Shown one piece after another: positions 25,355 through 32,749 of a DNA stretch of 64,000 nt (position 1 is the first letter of the stretch; the number at the start of each line of letters is the position of its first letter). This DNA is from JBEBVQ01 sp964527735 (GTDB lineage Bacteria > Bacteroidota > Bacteroidia > Chitinophagales > Chitinophagaceae). A program made the translations under genes and the position numbers. The stretch covers positions 1 to 64,000 of the forward strand of contig CAZGPG010000019.1 of the NCBI GenBank assembly GCA_964527735.1, read 5' to 3'. The notes beneath the pieces were generated by a model that searched no databases, was not told the DNA's origin, and worked only from the letters and a program-made list of their open reading frames with translations.

Positions 25355-25419
25355 AGGATTGAGGGGTGAGGATTGAGGGATGAATCTCTCACCCCTCAAT
25401 CCTCATTCCTCACCCCTCT
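25355..25419. repeat. C-type palindromic repeat (GGATTGAGGGGTGAGG words)
   Basis: AGGATTGAGGGGTGAGG units on the left face the complementary CACCCCTCAATCCTC and CCTCACCCCT units on the right. The element fills nearly the whole gap between the TPR gene and ribH. Confidence 0.75.
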
Positions 25420-25423
25420 GATA

Positions 25424-25936
25424 ATGGCGCAATCAACAAACAGCCACTCCCTCCTCGACACTACGCAACTGCAATCTGGCGTACCAATGCGCATAGCTGT
25501 TGTTTATACAGAGTGGAATGATAAAATTGTAGCAGAACTTATTGCCGGCTGTACTGCTGTTTGCGATGAGTTACAGGCGACCATTACCCATAAGCTGGCC
25601 GTACCGGGGAGTTTTGAACTACCTTTTGCATGCAATCATTTATGGCGGGAAACCCAGCATTTGCAGGATAACCCGGAAGCCATTATCGCATTCGGAGCAG
25701 TGATCCGCGGCGGTACACCTCATTTTGATTATGTATGCCAGGCCGTAACCCAGGGCATCACACAGCTCAACACAGATCTGCCTATTCCCGTTATTTTCGG
25801 TGTGCTGACCTTAGACAACGAAGCACAGGCCTGGGAGCGTCTCGGCGGGGCACACGGACACAAGGGACGCGAAGCGGCCATCACGGCGCTGAAAATGATC
25901 CGGTTTTCAAGACAATTATCAATGGTTAATGGTTAA
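25424..25936 (+). CDS. ribH: 6,7-dimethyl-8-ribityllumazine synthase
   Basis: 170 residues from the ATG at 25424. It condenses 5-amino-6-ribitylamino-uracil with 3,4-dihydroxybutanone phosphate in riboflavin synthesis, as an icosahedral or pentameric assembly. Family motifs: IAVVYTEWND, LAVPGSFELPFAC, IAFGAVIRGGTPHFDYVCQAV, PVIFGVLTLDNEAQAWERLGGAHGHKGREAA. The histidine in GGTPHFDYV is the catalytic residue. The last codons (SMVNG-stop) come from the start of a D-type palindrome, so the C-terminus has been shaped by the repeat. Confidence 0.96.
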   Translation: MAQSTNSHSLLDTTQLQSGVPMRIAVVYTEWNDKIVAELIAGCTAVCDELQATITHKLAVPGSFELPFACNHLWRETQHLQDNPEAIIAFGAVIRGGTPHFDYVCQAVTQGITQLNTDLPIPVIFGVLTLDNEAQAWERLGGAHGHKGREAAITALKMIRFSRQLSMVNG

Positions 25937-25952
25937 TTAACCATTAACCATT
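25921..25952. repeat. D-type perfect palindrome (AATGGTTAATGG words)
   Basis: A perfect 32-bp palindrome without a loop, centred on TTAA, each half AATGGTTAATGGTTAA. It supplies the last ribH codons and stop on the plus strand and touches the osmC-like stop on the minus strand. Confidence 0.85.
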
Positions 25953-25955
25953 AAA

Positions 25956-26366
25956 TTATTGAAGGCTGGCCGAGAGCGTAATTTCCATACTATAGGCTTT
26001 GGATACCGGACAGTTTTCCTTAGCGTCCTGCGCACATTCTTCGAATTTTTCAGCAGAGATACCCGGTACTTTTGCCGTTACCGATAAGGCGCTGGTTGTG
26101 ATCACGCCATCCTTCAGGGAGATCTCGCAATTGGTCGTGATGGTATCCGGAGTAAATCCCGCCTCACCCAATACAAAAGAAAGCTTCATCGAAAAACATC
26201 CTGCATGAGCGGCTGCCATCAATTCTTCAGGATTGGTTCCTATACCGCTTTCAAAGCGGCTGACAAACGAATATTGTGTCTGGTCGAGCGTGTTACTCTG
26301 TGTTGTAAGATGTCCTTTTCCTTCCTTACCTGAGCCGTTCCAGACGGCGGTAGCGTTTCGTTTCAT
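25956..26366 (-). CDS. OsmC family peroxiredoxin
   Basis: 136 residues of the OsmC class. The two redox cysteines are C57 (AAHAGCFSMKLSF) and C119 (ENCPVSKAYS). The N-terminal RNATAVWNGSGKEGKG is typical of OsmC, not Ohr. It reduces organic hydroperoxides in the cytoplasm. It is convergent with ribH, the two separated by a 32-bp palindrome. Confidence 0.94.
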   Translation of the reverse strand: MKRNATAVWNGSGKEGKGHLTTQSNTLDQTQYSFVSRFESGIGTNPEELMAAAHAGCFSMKLSFVLGEAGFTPDTITTNCEISLKDGVITTSALSVTAKVPGISAEKFEECAQDAKENCPVSKAYSMEITLSASLQ

Positions 26367-26528
26367 GGTTTAATATTTTATTCGAAGTTACGGGTTTCGA
26401 AACATTAAGGCGGTCACAGATGGTGACTGTAAATATCCTTAGACAATAAGGCAATGACGATATTATTATAATCAATGCCGGTATAACAGTTATTCTTACC
26501 CTCGCCTTCCTGTAAGGCATACAAATCT

Positions 26529-26536
26529 TACCTTTG
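26529..26536 (+). promoter_or_regulatory. -7 promoter element close to a start codon
   Basis: TACCTTTG matches TAnnTTTG and ends only 4 bases before the ATG at 26541. Transcription would begin at or just before the first codons, so the downstream gene may be read from a nearly leaderless transcript, or start at the second ATG (26547). Confidence 0.5.
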
Positions 26537-26540
26537 CCGG

Positions 26541-27056
26541 ATGGATATGAATGATTGGAAAAAACGGATACCCGCAGACTTTGCCGACGAGGCACGGGTG
26601 TGGATATACCAGAGCAGCCGCCCGTTTAGCGACCAGGAAGAGCGTGAGATCGAAGAGCAACTGTACCAATTCTATACGCAGTGGCTTTCGCATGGTGACA
26701 AGGTGAACGGCTGGGCTGGATTGCTCTTCCGGCAGTTTATCATCATTATAGCCGACGAAACGGAAACCGCCGTAGGCGGATGCAGTACAGACAGCTCTGT
26801 GCGTATCGTCAAAAGCATCGAACGGCAATACAATGTACAGTTATTCGACAGGATGACGATCACCTTCCTGATTAACGAAAAGCCACAGATGCTTCCCTAT
26901 GGCCAGATACAGTACGCGATAGACAATGGGTACATCAGCAAAGACACGCTGATGTTTGATAATACTTTAACCTCAAAACAGGCATTACTCAGTAGCTGGC
27001 TGACGCCGCTTGCCGGAAGCTGGCTTGCCGGCCGGGTGAGGCTGTCGCAAGACTAA
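26541..27056 (+). CDS. Conserved Bacteroidetes protein of unknown function
   Basis: 171 residues (169 if the ATG at 26547 is used). I recall a conserved Bacteroidetes family with the same layout (ARVWIYQSSRPFS..E, FIIIIADE, GGCSTDSSVRIVK, LFDRMTITFLIN, DTLMFDNTLTSKQ), sometimes labelled an ABC-transporter ATPase although no Walker motifs exist. There is no signal peptide or membrane segment. The G-G-C-S-T-D-S-S-V block could be a catalytic or binding site. It stands alone, with a -7 element immediately upstream and the GT39 gene convergent downstream. Confidence 0.85.
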   Translation: MDMNDWKKRIPADFADEARVWIYQSSRPFSDQEEREIEEQLYQFYTQWLSHGDKVNGWAGLLFRQFIIIIADETETAVGGCSTDSSVRIVKSIERQYNVQLFDRMTITFLINEKPQMLPYGQIQYAIDNGYISKDTLMFDNTLTSKQALLSSWLTPLAGSWLAGRVRLSQD

Positions 27057-27111
27057 TTTGAGCATTCTGGAATTTGGGCATATCCATGTCATAGCACCAA
27101 TAAAACCGGCA

Positions 27112-28764
27112 TCATTGCCCGCGCCTGAAGAAAACGAAGCCATTCTTACTCCCTATCTCCTGCAATTCAGGCATTCCCCGGTAACGGTCTGCCGCTGTCA
27201 CTTTGCATGAAAAGTACACAGGCTTATCTACATCGCCGGTCAGCAGCCATTGCTCATTTACCTTACCGTCAGCATTATAATACTGCGGGTTGACCGGCTT
27301 GCTCTTTTCCGTATAAAAAAGATGGGCGTAGCTTTTATAACCCAATACATGCACGTACACATCCTCTCCCCTGAATCCTTTAAAGAATTCAATCGCGGCA
27401 CGCTGGGAATATGCCTCAATCTTCGGTGTAAAATGCAGTACCGCCACCTGTATCATCACGATCTGCACCACACATAACACCAGTATGCCTTTACGGAACT
27501 GCCGCTTCATCAGCACTCCGGCTGTAATGACACCTGCCAGGTAAGCAAGGCCAATAAATGACTCCGCGATATGCCAGCTTACATCTGCTGCCAGGTTGGC
27601 TACCGCAAACGGATCTTTGATATAGGGTATCAGCGCGTGCTTATAAACCCCGGCAACCGGCAGCAAAGTAATGGCAATGGCCAGCAAAATACCCACAGCC
27701 AGCAGCAATTTCCGCACCAGCGGCTTTAACCGCATCCGCCCTTCCGACAAACGGGATATCTGCAATGCCGCCAGGAAGGTGAGTGGAAAGTAACAGAGCG
27801 AAGAATAATGAACGATCTTGGTACTGACGATCGAGAACAGCAGTAACACTACCCAAAAAAGGATCCACATCCACCGGGTAAAATCACGGACAGACTCAGC
27901 GTCTGCAATCCTGCGGCGGCTACGCTGGAACAGGAACACGGAAGCCGGGAAGCACCCCAGCAACAGGATCAGGAAATGATAGAAGAACGGCCCGCCGTGC
28001 CCGGCGTCTTCTGTGCGAAACAAACGAACCTGGTAGGTAATAAACTCCGTAAAAAACCATTGAAAATACGTCCACCCATACGCCACCAGGATCAGCATCA
28101 GCCAGGTAACGCCGACCATAACCGTACCGGCGGCAATCCCCCCAAGCTGGCGGAGCCGGTATCCCCACAGCCCACGGTTGATAATGATATAAACGCCCAG
28201 GGCAAGTATCGCTACCAGGATGGCGACCGGCCCCTTCGTCATTACTGCCAGCCCGAGAAAAACGCCCGATAGCAGCGCATGAAGCATTTTGCGCGAGGCA
28301 AACTTTACAAGGTATCCCTGGTAAAAGGCCAGGAAAATAAACAGGTTGAACCACGGATCTATAATACCCGATTTAAAATAAAAATGTGGCAGCCAGGTAG
28401 CCGCATACAGCAATACCCACCACCCGGCCATCTGCTCATGCACTACTTTTTTGCCCACATGGAATAAAGTACACAATGTAATGATGCCGGCAAGCGCATT
28501 AGGAAATCGGGCGGCAAATTCATTGACTCCAAACATTTTCATAGACAATGCCTGCAGCCAGATAAATAACGGCGGCTTTTCCCAGAATGGCTGGAAATCG
28601 ATCTGTGTACGCAGATAGTCTCCGCTGACGATCATCTCACGCGCGCATTCTGCAAAATTGATCTCGTCCCAGTCAAACAGATGCACCTGCCCCAGGAACG
28701 GGATGAAAAGCAAAGCCCCCCCGATAATGATAACAAGATATCGTATCAGTGAATGTATCATCAT
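27112..28764 (-). CDS. GT39/ArnT-like membrane glycosyltransferase
   Basis: 550 residues with about eleven membrane segments. The first periplasmic loop has the catalytic DWDE-x-N-F-A-E motif (FDWDEINFAECAREM) and FWEKPPLFIWLQAL, typical of lipid-linked-sugar transferases of the PMT/ArnT clan. A soluble periplasmic C-terminal domain follows residue 440. It would transfer a sugar from polyprenyl phosphate to lipid A or another envelope acceptor. It overlaps the PAP2 gene by 4 bases (ATGA) and forms an operon with it and the LptG-like gene, which supports a lipopolysaccharide-related role. Confidence 0.92.
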   Translation of the reverse strand: MMIHSLIRYLVIIIGGALLFIPFLGQVHLFDWDEINFAECAREMIVSGDYLRTQIDFQPFWEKPPLFIWLQALSMKMFGVNEFAARFPNALAGIITLCTLFHVGKKVVHEQMAGWWVLLYAATWLPHFYFKSGIIDPWFNLFIFLAFYQGYLVKFASRKMLHALLSGVFLGLAVMTKGPVAILVAILALGVYIIINRGLWGYRLRQLGGIAAGTVMVGVTWLMLILVAYGWTYFQWFFTEFITYQVRLFRTEDAGHGGPFFYHFLILLLGCFPASVFLFQRSRRRIADAESVRDFTRWMWILFWVVLLLFSIVSTKIVHYSSLCYFPLTFLAALQISRLSEGRMRLKPLVRKLLLAVGILLAIAITLLPVAGVYKHALIPYIKDPFAVANLAADVSWHIAESFIGLAYLAGVITAGVLMKRQFRKGILVLCVVQIVMIQVAVLHFTPKIEAYSQRAAIEFFKGFRGEDVYVHVLGYKSYAHLFYTEKSKPVNPQYYNADGKVNEQWLLTGDVDKPVYFSCKVTAADRYRGMPELQEIGSKNGFVFFRRGQ

Positions 28765-29432
28765 GACGCGCCGGTTGTGGTAAGAGGATCATTTGTTTTA
28801 AAGAACCGGGGGCGGAAATAATTCATTACCATCAGGATCAAAAGAGCCAGGCAGGTGCCCATAATGCTTCCGGCATAAATATCCGCAAAGAAATGAGCAG
28901 CCAGATATAACCGTGAAAAAGCAACAAGCAAAGCCATCAGGAAGAATATCGTGCCTGCAAAACGGTATCGCTGCGGCAGGAAACAGGCAAGAAAGCAAAA
29001 AAAGCTGAACGCCCCGGTGCTGTGACCGGAAGGGAAGCTGTTATGGTATAGCCTTGGCCAGTCCATACCCACATGTATCCAGGCGGCATCATTAAAATAA
29101 CGCAAGGGCCGCGGCGATTCATAAATACGCTTCAGCACCTGTGTGATAAGCGCCGGCGCCACGTTGCATAATAATGCCGTAGTAAAGTACCACCAGTTGC
29201 GGAATGTACTGACTCCCATCAGCACCAGCAGCACTACAACAATAACGCCCCCTTCTCCCATCCGGGAAGCATAATACATTACAATATCCCGGAAAGGCGT
29301 ATGCCGCAGGTTTACAGCCGTGAACAGCTCCTGCTTGTCATACAATGTCAGGCAGACACCCCCTGCGACCACCCAGCATAAGAAGGGGATGAAAAAAAAC
29401 AGGTTGTATGATGTATACGGTTGTTGCTGCAC
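28761..29432 (-). CDS. PAP2 family phosphatase
   Basis: About 223 residues if a GTG at 29432 is used; the nearest ATG (29489) would overlap the lptG-like gene by 53 bases. The three PAP2 motifs are present: KRIYESPRP, NSFPSGHST and SRLYLAAHFFADIYAG. Six membrane segments are expected. Such enzymes dephosphorylate undecaprenyl pyrophosphate or lipid A at the periplasmic face. It starts 4 bases after the lptG-like stop and overlaps the GT39 start, so translation is probably coupled. Confidence 0.92.
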   Translation of the reverse strand: MQQQPYTSYNLFFFIPFLCWVVAGGVCLTLYDKQELFTAVNLRHTPFRDIVMYYASRMGEGGVIVVVLLVLMGVSTFRNWWYFTTALLCNVAPALITQVLKRIYESPRPLRYFNDAAWIHVGMDWPRLYHNSFPSGHSTGAFSFFCFLACFLPQRYRFAGTIFFLMALLVAFSRLYLAAHFFADIYAGSIMGTCLALLILMVMNYFRPRFFKTNDPLTTTGAS

Positions 29433-29436
29433 CGGT

Positions 29437-30894
29437 TTATTTTTTTCTGAAAAGATAGATATTACGGAACCGCCGCCATACACGTACATACCACTCCTTA
29501 CTGAATATCCGGGAATCGTTCCGCGCCTGGCGCACCAGGAGCAGCGCAAGCGGCAGCAGCATGACGGTAGATATCCACATGCCTTCCCACGCCGGCAATG
29601 CGCCGGAACGGGAAAGCTTTTCTCCGGTTATGGAGATGATATACCATACCAGAAAGAATATAATAGCGATTACCATCGGCATGCCCATCCCGCCCTTCCG
29701 GATGATGGCGCCAAGCGGCGCCCCTACGAGAAACAGCAGCACACAGGCAAAGGATAAGGTAAACTTCCGGTGCCACTCAATTTTATACTTATACAGGTTC
29801 TCGGTCTGTATCTTCCGGTCGTTGGCAGCGATCCGCACCAGGTCGTTCATGTTACGACAGTTGCCTGACGTCAGCTGTACCAGCTTTGCCTTTTTATCCG
29901 CGCTTACCTGCTCGAAGAAGCTGCTGTCGTATTTACGGGGCGCCTGTGTCACCTCCTTCATACGGTTTCGTACGTCATTCCCTTCTTCTCCCAATGAAAT
30001 GATCGTGAGATAAGGCGAAAGAAAATTATTCACCTGTTCCGCAGCCCTGTTTTGCTGCGACTCCATACTGTCAATCGTCACATGGAGCTGGTTCAGATTC
30101 ATCATCTGATAAGCGCCCTTAAACAGGTCTTCATTGGTACGGTTTACACCAAATGAAGACAGGTCAAATACTTTATCCCACTGGCCAAAGTGCATCCGCG
30201 TCTGCGAGCGGCTGCCTTTGCTGCCCTCCTGTCGCCCTCCTTCTTCATACCGCCAGCCGTCGTGAAGACGGAATATCAGATGCTGCTTATCAGGGGAAGG
30301 TATCATAATACCTTCCTTTGCCAATATCAGCTTCGTATTACTGAATCCCTGGGTTTTGTCATAGATGATAATATCCCGTATGGTCTTCCCATCCTTATCT
30401 TTCTCACCTATCCGTATGGAGAATCCCTGAATGTCATTATTAAACTGCCCTGCCCGGATATTGAGCGTTGGTGTGGAATTACGTAAATCATACAGCAGGG
30501 AAAGCGCCTTGAGATTGGCAATAGGGATCACGTGATTATTAAACAGGAACGCCAGCCCGCTGATAAACATAATAAAGACCAGCAACGGACGCATGAACCG
30601 GTTCAGCGAGATGCCTGCCGACTTAATAGCCACCAACTCGGAGTTTTCCCCCATACTGCCAAACGTCATGATCGCCGAAAGCAATATACCCAGCGGCAAG
30701 GCCAGTGGCACCAGCGTAGCAGACATCAGCACCAGCATCTGCACAATCATCCAAAGACCCAGCCCTTTGCCGATTAGCTCGTCCATGTACACCCAGAAAA
30801 ATTGCATGACCAGTACAAACAGCGTCACAAAAAAAGTAACGATGAAAGGCCCGATAAAGCTCCGGATGATCAGTATGTCCAGTTTCTTTAGCAA
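29437..30894 (-). CDS. LptF/LptG family permease
   Basis: 485 residues. Membrane segments at about 12-35, 55-80 and 100-122 form the N-terminal half, a large periplasmic beta-jellyroll-like region lies at about 130-385, and three more helices follow at about 390-465. The start LKKLDILIIRSFIGPFIVTFFVTLFVLVMQFFW and MSATLVPLALPLGILLSAIMTFG are family marks. It is an inner-membrane permease of the lipopolysaccharide export machine. The periplasmic part is longer than in proteobacterial LptG, as is common in Bacteroidetes. First gene of the lptG-PAP2-GT39 operon. Confidence 0.92.
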   Translation of the reverse strand: MLKKLDILIIRSFIGPFIVTFFVTLFVLVMQFFWVYMDELIGKGLGLWMIVQMLVLMSATLVPLALPLGILLSAIMTFGSMGENSELVAIKSAGISLNRFMRPLLVFIMFISGLAFLFNNHVIPIANLKALSLLYDLRNSTPTLNIRAGQFNNDIQGFSIRIGEKDKDGKTIRDIIIYDKTQGFSNTKLILAKEGIMIPSPDKQHLIFRLHDGWRYEEGGRQEGSKGSRSQTRMHFGQWDKVFDLSSFGVNRTNEDLFKGAYQMMNLNQLHVTIDSMESQQNRAAEQVNNFLSPYLTIISLGEEGNDVRNRMKEVTQAPRKYDSSFFEQVSADKKAKLVQLTSGNCRNMNDLVRIAANDRKIQTENLYKYKIEWHRKFTLSFACVLLFLVGAPLGAIIRKGGMGMPMVIAIIFFLVWYIISITGEKLSRSGALPAWEGMWISTVMLLPLALLLVRQARNDSRIFSKEWYVRVWRRFRNIYLFRKK

Positions 30895-30977
30895 CAGAAC
30901 AGGCGATTTTTTACAAAATACAAACTTACGGAATCAGACAGGATATAAAATTCCGCAGGCTGTCTTATTATCCGGGT

Positions 30978-31013
30978 AAAAAAGACCCGCAAAAAAAGAA
31001 AGCAGGTCTTTAT
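30978..31013 (-). terminator. Terminator between the START-like gene and lptG-like gene
   Basis: AAAGACC pairs with GGTCTTT around an A-rich loop; on the minus strand the stem is followed by TTTTTT. It lies downstream of the START-like gene and its A-type repeat, upstream of the lptG-like gene. Confidence 0.75.
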
Positions 31014-31014
31014 T

Positions 31015-31102
31015 AATTTGAAGATTTGAAGATTTGAAAATGAGACAATGCCTGCAATAATCTGAGCATTTTCAAATTAGCTCATTTTCAAATTTTCAAA
31101 TT
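31015..31102. repeat. A-type palindromic repeat
   Basis: AATTTGAAGATTTGAAGATTTGAAAATGAG units face CTCATTTTCAAATTTTCAAATTAACTCA. The right end abuts the stop codon of the START-like gene (minus strand). Confidence 0.8.
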
Positions 31103-31105
31103 AAC

Positions 31106-31486
31106 TCAGCTTCCGATACGATGCTTCAGGTCGCTGACCTGGGAATGCCAGAGACGTTCCTGGTCTTTGATATCGTTCTTCTCTGCAAAGTCCGTGATCC
31201 GGAGGATCGTTTCGTTGGTTACCGGACTTTGCTCTATGCGAAACTCGAAAAATTCATCTTCATCGTAATAATCCCAACGATAACGTACGTATTCATTCTC
31301 AAATGCCTCAAGCTGCTCCGCAATATCTGTGGCGCCGTTCCAGGTGAAGTTAAACACCTGTTCCCGTTGGTCTACTTTATCCGCAAACCATTCCTGCAAA
31401 CCCACCGGCGTAGACAGGAACTCATAAAGTATAGTAGGCGAGCAGCGTACCGGAAATTCCAGTGAATACATTATCTTCTTGGCCAT
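31106..31486 (-). CDS. START-like / AHSA1-related protein
   Basis: 126 residues of the helix-grip START/AHSA1 superfamily: YSLEFPVRCSPTILYEFLSTPVGLQEWFADKVD, then FTWNGATDIAEQLEAFENEYVRYRWDYYDEDEFFEFRI and a C-terminal long helix. No signal peptide. A conserved single-copy Bacteroidetes protein; I recall similar genes but know no function. Possibly binds a hydrophobic ligand or acts as an Hsp90-like cochaperone. It is divergent from rpoD across a 351-bp spacer. Confidence 0.85.
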   Translation of the reverse strand: MAKKIMYSLEFPVRCSPTILYEFLSTPVGLQEWFADKVDQREQVFNFTWNGATDIAEQLEAFENEYVRYRWDYYDEDEFFEFRIEQSPVTNETILRITDFAEKNDIKDQERLWHSQVSDLKHRIGS

Positions 31487-31837
31487 TCATTATTATTTTT
31501 AAAACATTTAATTATCACAAGCGGGTATGTCCGTAAACGCACGCAATATATACCCGATTCCCGTGTTTCCCAAACCGACGATCAGGCAATTTCTTCCTCC
31601 CCGCATTTATTGCAATAATAGAAAAAGGAATGAACATTCAAAATTTTCAGGGTAATTTTTATTTTTTAGCTAAAAGGGCGTCGTCCAAAAGGTTGGGGCT
31701 CCGCTGTTAATAATATCTTAATTTTTTTTGGGTAGAATGATTCATACCCTTAGATTTGCGCATCGGAATACCTCCATCTCCGGATGCCCTAATATGCTTT
31801 TGATCATTCATCACATAACTAACTCAACGTTTCGTCT
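31487..31837. other. Spacer upstream of rpoD
   Basis: A 351-bp divergent spacer. It contains the rpoD promoter at 31727-31758 and otherwise no repeat, RNA or coding signal that I can support. Confidence 0.6.
31727..31758 (+). promoter_or_regulatory. rpoD promoter (Bacteroidetes -33/-7)
   Basis: TTTG at 31727-31730 and TAGATTTG at 31751-31758, about 20 bases apart, match the Bacteroidetes TTTG / TAnnTTTG promoter. The leader to the rpoD start is about 75 bases. Confidence 0.75.
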
Positions 31838-32713
31838 ATGTCCATGCGTCAGCTAAAGATCACGAAGTCCATTACCAATCGTGAAAGTCAGTCACTGGAA
31901 AAATACCTCCAGGAGATCGGCAAAGTGGATCTCATCACACCGGAAGAAGAGGTACTGCTTGCAATCCGAATCAAGGAAGGCGACCAGCGGGCCCTGGAAA
32001 AGCTTACCAAAGCCAATCTCCGTTTCGTGGTATCCGTGGCCAAGCAATATCAGAACCAGGGCCTTTCGCTCAGTGACCTGATCAATGAAGGTAATCTCGG
32101 ACTGATCAAGGCAGCACAGCGTTTTGATGAAACACGAGGCTTCAAATTCATATCGTACGCCGTATGGTGGATCCGCCAGTCAATACTCCAGGCCCTCGCC
32201 GAACAATCGCGTATCGTACGGCTGCCGCTGAACAAAGTAGGACTGTCGAATAAAATCAGCAAGGCCTATTCGCAACTGGAGCAGGAATTCGAGCGGGAGC
32301 CTTCTACCGAAGAACTGGCAGAGCTGCTGGAGATCGGTACCGAAGAAGTAGAAACAACCCTCGGCGTGGCCGCACGGCACGTATCCGTAGATGCTCCGTT
32401 TGTAGACAGCGAAGACAACAGCCTGCTCGATGTATTGGAAAATCCGAACGCCGACGCCACCGATGCAGACCTCGATCATCATGATTCCCTGCGCTGTGAG
32501 ATCGAACGTTCGCTGAGTACGCTTACCGACCGCCAGCGCGATGTGATCAAGCTGTATTTCGGCATCAACGTAGAGCACCCGATGAGCCTTGAGGATATCG
32601 GAGAGAAATTCTCGCTGACACGCGAACGCGTACGGCAAATCAAAGACAAGGCCATCACCAAGCTGCGCAATACCAGCCGGTGTAATCTCCTGAAATCTTA
32701 CCTCGGCAATTAA
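31838..32713 (+). CDS. rpoD: Primary sigma factor (RpoD, short Bacteroidetes form)
   Basis: 291 residues, typical of the compact Bacteroidetes primary sigma factor, which lacks region 1.1 and the non-conserved insert. Region 1.2 (SQSLEKYLQEIGKVDLITPEEE), region 2 (NLRFVVSVAKQYQNQGLSLSDLINEGNLGLIKAAQRFDETRGFKFISYAVWWIRQSI), region 3 and region 4.2 (MSLEDIGEKFSLTRERVRQIKDKAITKLR) are intact. It recognises TTTG / TAnnTTTG promoters, consistent with those seen across the window. A GTAGGGGC-type hairpin just after the gene separates it from the convergent TonB receptor gene. Confidence 0.97.
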   Translation: MSMRQLKITKSITNRESQSLEKYLQEIGKVDLITPEEEVLLAIRIKEGDQRALEKLTKANLRFVVSVAKQYQNQGLSLSDLINEGNLGLIKAAQRFDETRGFKFISYAVWWIRQSILQALAEQSRIVRLPLNKVGLSNKISKAYSQLEQEFEREPSTEELAELLEIGTEEVETTLGVAARHVSVDAPFVDSEDNSLLDVLENPNADATDADLDHHDSLRCEIERSLSTLTDRQRDVIKLYFGINVEHPMSLEDIGEKFSLTRERVRQIKDKAITKLRNTSRCNLLKSYLGN

Positions 32714-32720
32714 CCCCGTT

Positions 32721-32749
32721 GTAGGGGCAACCCTTGTGGTTGCCCCTAC
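32721..32749. repeat. E-type hairpin (GTAGGGGC) between rpoD and TonB receptor
   Basis: GTAGGGGCAACC (32721-32732) pairs perfectly with GGTTGCCCCTAC (32738-32749). Its right arm contains the TAG stop of the convergent TonB receptor. It may end transcription from both sides, though no T-run is present. Confidence 0.85.
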
